DNA of 64,000 nucleotides from Gemmatimonadota bacterium (GTDB lineage Bacteria > Gemmatimonadota > Gemmatimonadetes > Gemmatimonadales > Gemmatimonadaceae). The DNA is taken from positions 1 through 64,000 of the forward strand of contig VGVM01000005.1 in NCBI GenBank assembly GCA_016874035.1, read 5' to 3'. Under the pieces are notes generated by a model. That model did no database searches. It saw only the letters and a list, made by a program, of their open reading frames with translations, and had not been told where the DNA came from. This document shows positions 1 to 9,149 of this stretch, piece by piece. Made by a program: the position numbers and the translations under genes. The first letter of the stretch is position 1. Every line of letters begins with the position of its first letter.

Positions 1-58
1 CCTCCCCTTCCTTCAAAATCGCAACGATCTGACTCTCGGTGAATCGGGACTTCCGCAT
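1..58 (-). CDS. IS3-family transposase OrfA, N-terminal fragment (runs off left edge)
   Basis: Read leftward from an ATG at 58, the sequence encodes 19 residues beginning MRKSRFTESQIVAILKEG. This is the characteristic start of IS3-family (IS407-like) OrfA transposases, which carry a helix-turn-helix that binds the insertion-sequence ends. A purine-rich AGGAGG at about 66-71 on the minus strand makes a good ribosome binding site. The rest of the element lies outside the window. The identification rests on a short but very typical N-terminus. Confidence 0.8.
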   Translation of the reverse strand, partial: MRKSRFTESQIVAILKEGE

Positions 59-99
59 CGGTGATGCCTCCTGAAAGGCACCCCCGAAAGTCTAGCACA
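59..99 (-). mobile_element. Probable terminal region of the IS3-family element
   Basis: Between the OrfA start and the neighbouring gene fragment lie about 40 bp that, on the minus strand, begin TGTGCTAGAC at about 99 and end at the OrfA ribosome binding site. IS3-family termini start with TG, so the outer boundary is placed near 97-99. The exact tip and any target duplication cannot be fixed because the other end is outside the window. Confidence 0.5.
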
Positions 100-100
100 C

Positions 101-328
101 GTGGTCTGCGGGATAGGGGAGCTTACCGCGTCGGCGGATCCCGCGGTGCGCGCGTTCATTGCCGACAAGTCCGAGGCGCAGCTGGCCGGCCAGGCGATCG
201 CAACGACGCTCGCCGGCTGCCCGCACATCACGCCGGAACTGTTCGCGATCGTGCAGACCGCCGAGGCGACCGGCGACTTCACGCCGGTGGCGCGGCTCGC
301 CGAGCTGTACGAAGACGGGTTTCGCTGA
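101..328 (+). pseudogene. 3' fragment of an interrupted gene of unknown function
   Basis: A coding-like frame with strong GC3 bias ends with TGA at 326-328. It gives about 70 residues including AGCPHITPELFAIVQTAEA and LAELYEDGF. The frame is open back to 65, inside the insertion-sequence end, and no convincing start lies in host sequence. I read it as the C-terminal remnant of a gene cut by the IS. I do not recognise the family. A short intact protein starting at GTG 101 is possible but less likely, because the start would sit directly on the IS boundary. Confidence 0.45.
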
Positions 329-334
329 ACCGGA

Positions 335-2044
335 TCAGTACCGCCAGCTGCGGAGGTCCGCTCCCGGCGGCGCGGTCGTCAGCATTCGCTCGACCGCCCA
401 CGGCAGCACCATCTGCGGGTACCGGAGCCGGGAATACGCGTTCGAGCGCGTGTGATCGCCGTTCCAGCAGTGCTCGTCGCGGTCGCCGTAGTCCACCACG
501 GCATCGGCCGGGGGGTCCGCCTGTTTCAGGAACTTCTCGACCGCGTACACCGCGTTGTTGAGGTAGTAGTTGTCCATGTCGCCGACGTAGATCCGCAGCT
601 TGCCCTTGAGTTGCGGGCCGAGGGTCTTCCAATCGCGCTGGAGGATGTGCGACAGGTCGAAGTTGTCGCGCCAGTACCGCGCCACGTCGCGGTCGATCTC
701 GCCGGTCAGCTTGTTCCAGATCGGTTTCGGATACCCGTTGGGTCCGACGGGTGAGTACACCGACTCCCACACATCCCACTGGTCGCCTGAGCGGCTGTTG
801 CCAGCGAGCGCCAGCTCACGGTGATTGGTTTGCTCGAGCGTCGTGCTCACGTGGCCCAGGTAGTTGCGCTGACCCGGTCGCGCGACGCGCTTGAACGGCC
901 CTTCGGCGTAATACGCGTTCTTGTCCTCGTAGATGTTCACGACGGTGTAGTGCCGGAAATCGATCGGGTCGGGGCAGGCGACCCAGGCACCGTTGAACTC
1001 GGTGGGATAGAACATCTGCACCGCCATCGCTTCCCAGCCGCCGGTCGAGCCGCCGTACGTAAAGCGGGCCCAGCCCTGCCCGATGCCGCGATACCGCTTC
1101 TCGATCTCCGGGACGAGTTCCTTCATGATCGCGTCGCCGTAGGGTCCGTTGTTCGCGGAATTCACCGCGTATGAATCGTCGTAATACGGCGTCGCATGCT
1201 GGATCTGTACGATCAGCACGCGCGGGAAGCCCGGGCCGGTCCAGTCCTTGAAGAACTGGTAGCCAAGTTCCTGCTGGATGCGATTGTAGCCCGCGAGCGA
1301 GAACCGCGTGGAGTAGTCGGGCGCGAGATTCGGGTCCGGCGGGGTCTCGCGCCAGTTGTCCATGCCGCTGGGGAAGTGGCCGTGGTTGATGACCAGCGGA
1401 TACCGTGCCTGCGGGTGCGAATCGAATCCTTCCGGGAGCAGCACCCACGCGCCGAGGTACATGTCGGTGCCCCAGAACTTCGACAGCAGCTCGGACCTGA
1501 TGCGCATGTACTTCACGTACTTCGTTTCCTTCTTCGCGAAGTCCTCCACTGCCGGGATTTCCTGGTCGAGCGTCAACGTGATCGCGCTTGTGCGGGTCAC
1601 GGTCATCGTGACCGGCTTCGAATACAGGTTCCCGGGTTTCCGCGCATACTGCTGGCCTTCCCACTTGTCGGGCGGAAGCTTCACCGTGTGCCCGTCGCTG
1701 CGCCGGAACGTCTGGTAGCGGTTAATCATCGCCTGCACGCGGTACCGGCCCGGTGGCAGGTCGCTGAGTGAGCGATGCGGATACCCGAACGCGCGCGCGT
1801 CAACCAACTGCGCAGCGCCCGGTCGCCAATCGTCCACATCCACGCCGTACACCTGCGCGGTGCCCACGTTGTCGCTCACCTGCAGTCGCGGCTCCCCGGT
1901 CGTATCGGCCGAGAACATCAGGAGGAGTCGCCCATCCAGCGGCTGCGCCGAGCGCTCCGCCGGGAAACTGATGCTGGCGCGAATCTGGGCCGGCAGCGAA
2001 CTCGACGCTGCGCAGGCGAGAAGCACGGCGATCACTCGTCGCAT
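335..2044 (-). CDS. Exported alpha/beta-hydrolase esterase
   Basis: A 569-residue protein with an N-terminal signal peptide (about residues 1-19, cleavage after LPA). Residues 30-165 are beta-rich with no domain I can name; the alpha/beta-hydrolase fold follows from about 195. The nucleophile elbow GGSTGGW is at 331-337, with Ser333 as the likely catalytic serine. An oxyanion region VINHGHFPSG lies near 218-227. A C-terminal DEHCWNGDH segment is the likely source of the catalytic histidine. The architecture matches the putative-esterase (Esterase D/FrsA-like) families; the substrate is unknown. It is monocistronic on the minus strand and ends a few bases from the fragment at 101-328. Confidence 0.75.
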   Translation of the reverse strand: MRRVIAVLLACAASSSLPAQIRASISFPAERSAQPLDGRLLLMFSADTTGEPRLQVSDNVGTAQVYGVDVDDWRPGAAQLVDARAFGYPHRSLSDLPPGRYRVQAMINRYQTFRRSDGHTVKLPPDKWEGQQYARKPGNLYSKPVTMTVTRTSAITLTLDQEIPAVEDFAKKETKYVKYMRIRSELLSKFWGTDMYLGAWVLLPEGFDSHPQARYPLVINHGHFPSGMDNWRETPPDPNLAPDYSTRFSLAGYNRIQQELGYQFFKDWTGPGFPRVLIVQIQHATPYYDDSYAVNSANNGPYGDAIMKELVPEIEKRYRGIGQGWARFTYGGSTGGWEAMAVQMFYPTEFNGAWVACPDPIDFRHYTVVNIYEDKNAYYAEGPFKRVARPGQRNYLGHVSTTLEQTNHRELALAGNSRSGDQWDVWESVYSPVGPNGYPKPIWNKLTGEIDRDVARYWRDNFDLSHILQRDWKTLGPQLKGKLRIYVGDMDNYYLNNAVYAVEKFLKQADPPADAVVDYGDRDEHCWNGDHTRSNAYSRLRYPQMVLPWAVERMLTTAPPGADLRSWRY

Positions 2045-2078
2045 TACCGCTCCTGTCCGGTGGGGGTGCGCCCCGAAA

Positions 2079-3056
2079 CTACTGAAGTGAAGTCAGCGGC
2101 GCAGCGTCGGTGCGGGCTTGCCGCCAGAGCCAGAAGAGGATCACGGCGCCGATCCCGACCCGGAGCGCATCGCCGGCTGCGGCGATGCCGGCGTTCGTTG
2201 CCCACGCGGGCGCGGCGAACCAGTAGTACGCGCCGATCGAAATCGCGCCAAGGAACGGAAGCGCCACCGCGCTGCGGATTCCGAGGATCGTCGCGAGTGT
2301 CGCGACTGCGAGGAAGCTCACCGCGCTGTAAAGGAGGATATGGCCGTACACAGCCAGCGCGGCACCGAGCGGACCATTCGCGACAGTGAAATAGCCGATG
2401 ATGAACCCCGGAAACGCCGCGGCGAACGCGCCGAAGCTGGTACGCCACCAGTTCGATTCGCGTCGCAGCGGCCCGACCGTCTGCGGCACGCTCTTCGTTC
2501 CGGTCAGGTCGAGGCAACCCAGCGGCGTGCATACCGTGCACAGGTCGCATCGCACGCCGTGCATCGGGACGAGCGGCGCCTGGCCATACAGGCGCTCCAC
2601 CGGCAGCACCGGGCAGATCGAACTGCAAAACCCCGCACGGCGCCGGAATACGAAACCGCCGGCCAGCGCCAGCGCGGCGACGGCCGCGATCGTCGCGGCG
2701 AGCACGACTCCCTCTGTATTGAAGAGGAACCGGCGCGCGGGCACCATCAGCGCGAGCAGGATGATGCCGATCGCCCAGCTCATTCGCAGGGCGCCCGCGG
2801 GAATCACGCGGCCGGCGGCTTGCCCGCCGCTGAACTCGTTGAGCGACGCGAGCGGACACACGTTCCGCCAGATCATCGGGTTCAAGAGAAACGTGAGCGG
2901 AAGGACCGGGATCACGACATCCCACAGCAGCTTGAGCGAGAACGTCGGTGCGGTCACGAGCCCGTAGAGCAGCACGAGCGTGAGCACGATGCCCACGAAC
3001 TGCGCCGCTCTCCAGTAGGAGCGTCCTGGTGCGGTCGGCAACACGACGGTGTTCAT
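2079..3056 (-). CDS. Polytopic membrane [4Fe-4S] protein, NapH/FixG-like
   Basis: 325 residues with about seven predicted membrane helices. Two cysteine clusters sit in a cytosolic or periplasmic loop: CxxxCP at 144-149, then Cys170, 173, 176 and 181 in the pattern C-x2-C-x2-C-x4-C. These would bind iron-sulfur clusters. An additional NVCPL motif near residue 67 is typical of the NapH/NosR/FixG group of quinol-linked electron-transfer proteins. No partner oxidoreductase gene is adjacent, so the electron acceptor is unknown. It is divergent from the DUF1028 gene, with 178 bp between the start codons. Confidence 0.7.
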   Translation of the reverse strand: MNTVVLPTAPGRSYWRAAQFVGIVLTLVLLYGLVTAPTFSLKLLWDVVIPVLPLTFLLNPMIWRNVCPLASLNEFSGGQAAGRVIPAGALRMSWAIGIILLALMVPARRFLFNTEGVVLAATIAAVAALALAGGFVFRRRAGFCSSICPVLPVERLYGQAPLVPMHGVRCDLCTVCTPLGCLDLTGTKSVPQTVGPLRRESNWWRTSFGAFAAAFPGFIIGYFTVANGPLGAALAVYGHILLYSAVSFLAVATLATILGIRSAVALPFLGAISIGAYYWFAAPAWATNAGIAAAGDALRVGIGAVILFWLWRQARTDAAPLTSLQ

Positions 3057-3234
3057 CGGCGGCGGGGTGAAGGGTTCGTTGCGCTCGCTCTGGCTTCACG
3101 TTCGGGCCCATGGCGGCGTCGCGGCGTCGGGGTTTGCCCGACCTCGGCAGGCCGCCGCGTTCCTCGCCTGAGCGGCCATCCCGTTGCGCCAGAAGGTCTT
3201 GCGCGCGGTCGGCTATACGGCGCAGGTTCTCCGC

Positions 3235-4125
3235 ATGCCAATACCATCCGTTTTCCGAACCGTTCGCGCGGTTGCGGCGGCGCTTGTTCTTTCGGCGGCC
3301 GTTCCTGCCGCGGCGCACGCCACGTGGTCCGTGATCGCGGTTGACCTTGCGACCGGCCGCATCGTCATCGCGTCGGCCACCTGCGTCAACAACACCGAGA
3401 TGTTCCTGATGGGCATGCAGGCGGTCGTCGTGCCCGGCAAGGGCGTCGCGGCGTGTCAGGCCGGCGTGGACGGTACGCACGCCAACCAGATGCTCGTGTA
3501 CAATGAGCTTCAGAAGGGCACCGACCCCGCGCGCATCATCGAGATGCTATCGGCGGACCCGTCCTTCCAATCGCGACAGTTCGGGATCGTGGACCTGCAG
3601 GGCCGCACCGCCGGGCACTCCGGGCTCGGCAATGGATTCGTGACCCAGGACATCCAGGGCCGCGTGCCCGGCACGCAGATCTACTACTCGATCCAGGGCA
3701 ACATCCTGCGCGCCGGCGAGGTCGTGCCGAACGCCGTGAAGGCGTTCCTGCACACCAACGGCGCCATCACCGATCGCGTGATGGCCGCGCTCGAAACCGC
3801 GGATCAGTACGGCGGCGACAGCCGCTGCACATGCCCGCCGCTGCCGGCAGATGGTTCCAAGCCGCTGAATCCCTGCGAAGGTCGCACGTCGTACATCGCC
3901 TACATCCTGATGGCGGAGCGAGGCGATGCGCTCGGCGACGGCGCGCCGCGCGCCGACAACACCTGGGCGCACAACAACGGTAAGTACGCGATGTACCTCA
4001 CCGTTGCGCAGCCGAACCAGACGGGTCCGAACTCGATCAAGCCAGGCGAAAACCTCAATCCGGTGAAGACACTGCGCGCGCGCTACGACGCGTGGCGCCG
4101 TGCGCAGCCGGCGTCCTTCCGATGA
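3235..4125 (+). CDS. Exported DUF1028 family protein
   Basis: 296 residues from the ATG at 3235, chosen because it gives a clean signal peptide (to about residue 25, PAAAHA). An upstream in-frame TTG would add 17 poorly conserved residues. The mature part begins ATWSVIAVDLATGRIVIASAT and contains GKGVAACQAG, the hallmark of DUF1028, an Ntn-hydrolase-like fold of uncertain activity found in bacteria and archaea. The stop overlaps the next start (ATGA), so it is translationally coupled to the PEBP-like gene. Confidence 0.8.
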   Translation: MPIPSVFRTVRAVAAALVLSAAVPAAAHATWSVIAVDLATGRIVIASATCVNNTEMFLMGMQAVVVPGKGVAACQAGVDGTHANQMLVYNELQKGTDPARIIEMLSADPSFQSRQFGIVDLQGRTAGHSGLGNGFVTQDIQGRVPGTQIYYSIQGNILRAGEVVPNAVKAFLHTNGAITDRVMAALETADQYGGDSRCTCPPLPADGSKPLNPCEGRTSYIAYILMAERGDALGDGAPRADNTWAHNNGKYAMYLTVAQPNQTGPNSIKPGENLNPVKTLRARYDAWRRAQPASFR

Positions 4126-4832
4126 GCCGGCACATGCGCTTCACAACCCTCGCGGCCCGCCGACTCGTCAACCGGGTGGCGCCGGTAGTCGCCGGCCTGG
4201 CGTTCCTTGCGGACGTTGTCATCGCACAAACTCCGCCGCCCGCGCCGCCAGCCGGCCAGCCGGGCGCGCAGGCGCAAGGTCGTGGAGGCGGCGGCGGAGG
4301 TGGCCGGGGTGGCGGCGGTCGTGGTCGCGGCGGGATCCGGATCATGACGTTGACGTCACCGGCATTTGCGGACGGCGGGTCAATCCCTGCGAAGCACGCA
4401 CAGCCCGGGCGCGACGTGTCACCGCCACTGGCATGGAGCGGGGCGCCGGATTCCACGGCGAGCTACGTGCTGGTCGTGCATGACGCGAGCGCGCCCACGG
4501 GCGACGGGCGCGACGACACGTTGCACTGGCTGGTCTGGAATATCCCGGGCACGGCGACATCGCTGCCCGAGGGCGTACCGCAGGGCCCGCAGCTGGAGAA
4601 CGGCCTTCGCCAGATCAGCGTGAGCGGGCCGTACTATCGTGGACCGGCTGCGCCACCGACAGGCCCGCCGCACTACTACATGTTCGAGTTGTACGCGCTC
4701 GATGGTCCGGTCAACGTTGCGGCCGTCGGATTGTCCGCGGCGGCGACACGCGAGGCGGTGATGACCGCGATGGCGGGCCGCATTCGCGGCAAGGCCGTGC
4801 TCGTCGGGCGGTATCAGCGGCCGGCGCCGTAG
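4122..4832 (+). CDS. Exported PEBP / Raf-kinase-inhibitor-like protein (YbhB/YbcL family)
   Basis: 236 residues. After a signal peptide ending near VVIAQ comes a Pro/Ala stretch and a Gly/Arg linker (about residues 58-75, largely GGG and RG). The PEBP domain then follows, with its opening signature MTLTSPAFADGGSIPAKH, the PPLAWSG motif and the DDTLHWLVWNIP segment. Bacterial YbhB-type PEBPs are ligand-binding proteins without an agreed reaction. The start overlaps the DUF1028 stop by 4 nt. The Gly/Arg linker resembles those in the S9 peptidase encoded downstream on the other strand. Confidence 0.85.
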   Translation: MSRHMRFTTLAARRLVNRVAPVVAGLAFLADVVIAQTPPPAPPAGQPGAQAQGRGGGGGGGRGGGGRGRGGIRIMTLTSPAFADGGSIPAKHAQPGRDVSPPLAWSGAPDSTASYVLVVHDASAPTGDGRDDTLHWLVWNIPGTATSLPEGVPQGPQLENGLRQISVSGPYYRGPAAPPTGPPHYYMFELYALDGPVNVAAVGLSAAATREAVMTAMAGRIRGKAVLVGRYQRPAP

Positions 4833-4860
4833 CGGGTCAGCGCACGTCAGCACGCAACAC

Positions 4861-4893
4861 AAAGCCCGCCCGGCAACTTGCCGAGCGGGCTTT
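4861..4893. terminator. Bidirectional intrinsic terminator
   Basis: A strong hairpin has AAAGCCCGC on the left arm and GCGGGCTTT on the right, extended by CGGCAA/TTGCCG around a 2-nt loop. The flanking A and T runs give a U-tract for transcripts from either side. It lies between two convergent genes (PEBP and S9 peptidase) and would terminate both. Confidence 0.85.
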
Positions 4894-4916
4894 GTCCGTC
4901 TACCTGTGTCGCGGTA

Positions 4917-7900
4917 CTACGGGCGGATCGTCGGGACGACCTGGTCTTTCCCCTTGTCCTTCGCGGGAATGCCCTTGACCATCCACTCCGGCGCCTGATC
5001 GCCCTTCAGCTTCACGTCAAAGAATGTCTGCATGCGCATCGCCCAGTCCTTCTGGTTCGCGCGACCCTGGATGCCGTGCAGCTCATTGTTGTAGTTGAAC
5101 ATGTAGGCCTCCTTTTGCAGGCGCCGCATGCCGATGTACAACTCGATGCCCTGATACCACGGCACCGCGCCGTCCAGGTCGTTGTGCAGGATCAGGAGCG
5201 GCGTGTTCGCACGGTCTAGGTGGAACAGCGGCGAGTTCTCGAGGTAGAGCGGCAGTCCTTCCTGGATCGTCTTGCCGATGCGGCTCTGCCCGCTCTCGTA
5301 CTGCATCGCACGGTTCACGCCGCTCTCCCAACGCACGCCGCCGTAGGCGCTGGTCATGTTCGCCACAGGCGCGCCGGCCTCGGCCGCCGAAAACATGTTG
5401 GTCTGCGTGATCAGGTAGGCGGTCTGGTATCCGCCCCACGAGTGGCCCTGCAAGCCGAGCTTCTTCGGGTCCACGAAGCCCATGTCCAGCACCTTCTGCA
5501 CGCCGGGCACGATGGACTTCACCGCGCTCTGTCCGGGGTGGCCCATCTCGTAATGAATGTCGGGCTCGAACATCACGTACCCGTTCGACACATAGTGCGT
5601 GATGTTCACGCTCGTGCCGCCGTTCGGCGCGATGTATGAGTGCAGCCCGTCCGAGAGATCCTCGTAGAAATACGTGATCATCGGGTACTTCTTGTTCGGG
5701 TCGAAGTTCTCCGGCTTGAACAGGATTCCCTGACGCGGTACGCCGTCCATGCTGCTCCAGGTCACGAGCTCAGCGGAACCCCACGAGTACTGGGACTGGA
5801 AGGCGTTCGCGTTGGAGATCTTCGTCTTGGCCGCTGCAACGCTGGGCCCCACGAGCAGATTGGGAAACTCCGAGAAGGTGCTCCGCGTGAGCATGTACAC
5901 CTCGGCGTTGTCCGCCTTCACCGGGTTGGTGTACCGCACGGGGTCCATCATCACCTTCTCCGGGACACGCCGCGCGTCGAGGCGACCACGATAGAAGCCG
6001 CTTTCCTTCGTGTCTTCATCGAAGGCGCTGAACCAGGCGGGCTTCGTGGCGTCCACAAAGCGATCGTCCGCTTCGCGCCCGAGAGGGATCAGGCGCAGCG
6101 TGATGCTCTCGCGTCGGCCGAGCGAATCCGTGAGGACCACAGGCGCCCGTACGCCGGCCGGGTCAATCTCCCAGACATCGAAGCGATCGTTGATGAGCAC
6201 CGAGCGATCGTCCTTCGTCCAGCCGGCAATGCCCCACGCCCCGGCGTCGCCCGGTGTGCTCCACGTCTCCTGCTCGAAGCGCACGCCTTTCATGGCGCTC
6301 GTCAGGTCGGTGGTCTTCCCGGTCGCGATGTTGTGCGAATACCACTGCTTGTCGTGGAACCAGGCGATGAACTTCCCGCCCGGCGAGAGCTGCGCCTGAC
6401 CGGTGATCTTCTTCGCGAGTTCCTTGCGGGCGCCGGTCGCCGGGTCCAGCAGGTACACATCCGTGCCGCCATCGCCCCAGGTGTTGCTCATTGCGTACGG
6501 CACACCCGTGGCCTGCAGGCCAACCTTGGCGTCGTCGCTGAGCGTCACGTTCGGGTGGTTGTCATCCGTGAGTCGCGTGAACTTCTTCGTGGCGATGTTG
6601 ACCAGCCCTTGGTACGTCCGGTTGATCGCCTGATTCACCTGCAAGAGCTGCGTCGGCTGGATCTGAACGTCCTGCCAGTGCCAGAGGTCGAACTTCGCCT
6701 TGCCGACGAGCGAGTCGTTCGGCACGACTTCCTCTCGCGGCGGTGCGATGTTCACCGTGAGTGCGTTGCCCGCGCGCGTGAACGATGCCGTCACGTTGTC
6801 CGGGAACCGGAACTGGGACGGAAGCGCAGCGGTGGAGAGCACCGCCTGCGCCGTTCCAGTACGGACCGAGCCCGTGTAGATCGTGGGCTGCGCGTTCGGC
6901 TTGCCGAAGTCGTCACGATCCGACGCGAACACGAACTGCTGTTGCGCGCGATCGAACGCAAACGCGCGATAGTTGCCCGGTCCGCTCAACACGGTGCGAG
7001 TGGTGCCCGGGCCAAGGTCACGGAGGTACACGCCGTCCTTCGTCGAATCCCGCGACGCCACCGTGAACGCGAGCACCTTCGCACTGTCGTCGAACGTGTA
7101 GCTCGTCACGTCGGCGAGTCGTTCCTCGGCGCCCGTATCGAGGTTGCGGACGACGAGCGGCGTTCCGTACGTGCGTCGCGTCGCCGCATTTCCGTTCGCG
7201 CCGCCCGCAGCTCCGCCTGCTGCACCACCTGCCGCGCCGCCACGCCCACCGCGGCCACCACCAGCGGCCGCGGCCGCTTCCGCAATCGAGTCAGGGAGCG
7301 CGTACGCCAGCCACTTTCCGCTTGCATCGGGCACGCGGAAGCTTCGCGCGCCACGGATCACCTCGACGTTGCCGTCGGCGAGTCGCACGACGCGCAATGA
7401 GTTGTTGTTCTGGTTGTTTGCCCCACCCTGCGCATTGCCGGCGCGGCCACCGCGTCCCGCCGCGCGCTGCGCGGCCTCGATGCTGTCCACCTGCGTACGG
7501 GGAAGCTGGCTCACCATCGTGAACGCAAACCGGCCGTCGGCGCTGAAGGGCCCAAGGCCGTTCGGGCCACCGGCCCCGCCGCCCCGTCCGCCGCGACCAC
7601 CGCCACCCGGAGGACCACCGGCGCCCGGCGCCGCGCCCCGGCCCCGCTCGCCGCCCGGCGTGTTGTTCTCACGATTCGTGTAGCCAAGGTTCACGCGGTG
7701 CTCGGTCGAGCCGCTGGTTGAGCGGACAACGAACGTGCCGTCGCCGACCCGCGGGTTCAGCGTGTACGCCGCCCACTTGCCGTCGGCAGAAAGCGTGGGC
7801 GCGGCGATCGTTTCCCAGCGGTCCCAGTCGGCCTGGGCGAGCGGCTTCTTGGCCGCGCCCTGCGCAGCAACAGCCGCGGGCACGACGGCAAGGACGAGCC

Positions 7901-7931
7901 GGGAAAGGCGGGTGGCGCGAAGGAGTTGCAT
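4917..7931 (-). CDS. S9 family peptidase (prolyl-oligopeptidase-like), exported
   Basis: 1004 residues from the ATG at 7931. The open frame continues upstream to about 9050, but that part is antisense to another gene and lacks family similarity. The ATG gives a signal peptide (LVLAVVPAAVAAQG). An N-terminal beta-propeller region carries two Gly/Arg/Ala-rich inserts (about residues 90-120 and 220-255). The C-terminal alpha/beta hydrolase has the catalytic triad Ser831 in GHSWGGY, Asp920 in NDLDGAVP and His952 in NELHG. Such enzymes cleave short peptides, here probably in the periplasm. It is transcribed alone and ends at a shared terminator. Confidence 0.9.
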   Translation of the reverse strand: MQLLRATRLSRLVLAVVPAAVAAQGAAKKPLAQADWDRWETIAAPTLSADGKWAAYTLNPRVGDGTFVVRSTSGSTEHRVNLGYTNRENNTPGGERGRGAAPGAGGPPGGGGRGGRGGGAGGPNGLGPFSADGRFAFTMVSQLPRTQVDSIEAAQRAAGRGGRAGNAQGGANNQNNNSLRVVRLADGNVEVIRGARSFRVPDASGKWLAYALPDSIAEAAAAAGGGRGGRGGAAGGAAGGAAGGANGNAATRRTYGTPLVVRNLDTGAEERLADVTSYTFDDSAKVLAFTVASRDSTKDGVYLRDLGPGTTRTVLSGPGNYRAFAFDRAQQQFVFASDRDDFGKPNAQPTIYTGSVRTGTAQAVLSTAALPSQFRFPDNVTASFTRAGNALTVNIAPPREEVVPNDSLVGKAKFDLWHWQDVQIQPTQLLQVNQAINRTYQGLVNIATKKFTRLTDDNHPNVTLSDDAKVGLQATGVPYAMSNTWGDGGTDVYLLDPATGARKELAKKITGQAQLSPGGKFIAWFHDKQWYSHNIATGKTTDLTSAMKGVRFEQETWSTPGDAGAWGIAGWTKDDRSVLINDRFDVWEIDPAGVRAPVVLTDSLGRRESITLRLIPLGREADDRFVDATKPAWFSAFDEDTKESGFYRGRLDARRVPEKVMMDPVRYTNPVKADNAEVYMLTRSTFSEFPNLLVGPSVAAAKTKISNANAFQSQYSWGSAELVTWSSMDGVPRQGILFKPENFDPNKKYPMITYFYEDLSDGLHSYIAPNGGTSVNITHYVSNGYVMFEPDIHYEMGHPGQSAVKSIVPGVQKVLDMGFVDPKKLGLQGHSWGGYQTAYLITQTNMFSAAEAGAPVANMTSAYGGVRWESGVNRAMQYESGQSRIGKTIQEGLPLYLENSPLFHLDRANTPLLILHNDLDGAVPWYQGIELYIGMRRLQKEAYMFNYNNELHGIQGRANQKDWAMRMQTFFDVKLKGDQAPEWMVKGIPAKDKGKDQVVPTIRP

Positions 7932-8066
7932 GACGAGTCCCGAGTAGCGGTGGAGGGTTGGGGATAGACGCTCTATTGTACGCCGTTGCCGGGCGCCTCG
8001 CTGTGCACGGCCTGCAGGACCTGACACCGGCGGCCACCGGGCCCCGTAGTAATCTTTGAGTCGGAC

Positions 8067-9119
8067 GTGTTCACCACCTGCATCTTCTGCAACAAGGACC
8101 TCGGCAAGAACGAGGCGATCGAGGAGTTTCCGGTCGGCAAGCGACTCGCGTTTGACCAGTCGCGCGGGCGTCTCTGGGTCGTATGCCGCAGCTGCGAGCG
8201 TTGGAACCTCTCGCCGCTGGATACGCGCTGGGAAGCGATCGAGGCCGCCGAGCGCCTCTACCGGGACACGCGGAAGCGTGTAGCGACGGACAACATCGGG
8301 CTGGCCAAGGTCGAAGACGGGACCACCTTGGTGCGCATCGGCGAGCCACTGCGGCCCGAGTTCGCGGCCTGGCGCTACGGCGACCAGTTCGGACGCAGGC
8401 GCACACGGGCGATGTGGATGGCCGGCGGCGGCGTGGCGGCGCTCGGCGCGCTCGTCGTCGGCGGGAGCGCCGCTGGTATTGGTGTCGGAGGGTTCGGGTA
8501 TCTGCTCGTGCAGTTCGGCCGAAACATGGTGCTGGGGAGCCCCGAAGCAGTGGTCGCGAAGGTGCGTGCCAGTGATGGACAGGTCATGCCGGTCCGCCGT
8601 CGGCACCTCGGCGAATCCGCGATCGGCCGCGCGCATGACGGATCGCTGTCGCTGCGGCTCCGTTTCAAGAATGGCGCGAGGGAGTTTCAGGGCGCGGAAG
8701 CCCAGCGTCTGGCAGCCTTGGTCATACCGCAGGTGAACCGATTCGGAGGGAACAAGCGGACGGTCCAGCACGCTGTTGAGCGAATCGAGATGGCCGGATC
8801 GCCGGAGCAGTTTGTCGCAAAGCTGGCGGACCTGGCGCCGTACTCGATGCGCGAACTGTTCGAGCCGAATGTGTCGAAGAGTCGCCTTCAGGCTCGTCAC
8901 AATTTTTCCAAGTATGGCCTCTTCAGCCTGCCGGCCGAACAGCGCCTCGCCCTCGAAATGGCGCTGCACGAGGAGTCCGAACGCCGGGCGATGGAAGGCG
9001 AACTCACTGAGCTCGAGCGCACGTGGCGCGAAGCCGAGGAGATCGCGCACATCGCGGACAACCTGCTCGTCCCGGAATCCGTGGACGAACAGTTCCGGCA
9101 GCTGAAAGACGGGAAGTAG
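8067..9119 (+). CDS. Hypothetical zinc-ribbon membrane protein
   Basis: 350 residues from a GTG at 8067. The N-terminus carries two CxxC pairs (Cys5/Cys8 and Cys40/Cys43), consistent with a zinc ribbon. A glycine-rich hydrophobic segment at about 116-150 is a likely membrane anchor. The C-terminal 60 residues are charged and helical, probably coiled coil (EESERRAMEGELTELERTWREA). Codon use is normal for the window. I do not recognise a named family. It is divergent from the S9 peptidase. Confidence 0.65.
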   Translation: MFTTCIFCNKDLGKNEAIEEFPVGKRLAFDQSRGRLWVVCRSCERWNLSPLDTRWEAIEAAERLYRDTRKRVATDNIGLAKVEDGTTLVRIGEPLRPEFAAWRYGDQFGRRRTRAMWMAGGGVAALGALVVGGSAAGIGVGGFGYLLVQFGRNMVLGSPEAVVAKVRASDGQVMPVRRRHLGESAIGRAHDGSLSLRLRFKNGAREFQGAEAQRLAALVIPQVNRFGGNKRTVQHAVERIEMAGSPEQFVAKLADLAPYSMRELFEPNVSKSRLQARHNFSKYGLFSLPAEQRLALEMALHEESERRAMEGELTELERTWREAEEIAHIADNLLVPESVDEQFRQLKDGK

Positions 9120-9149
9120 CGGCGGCGCGCGGCCGCGGGCCGTGCCCGG

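Noticed and set aside
7932-9050. 373-residue N-terminal extension of the S9 peptidase on the minus strand
   Set aside because: The stop-free frame is antisense to the zinc-ribbon gene at 8067-9119, has no family similarity, and a proper ATG with signal peptide exists at 7931.
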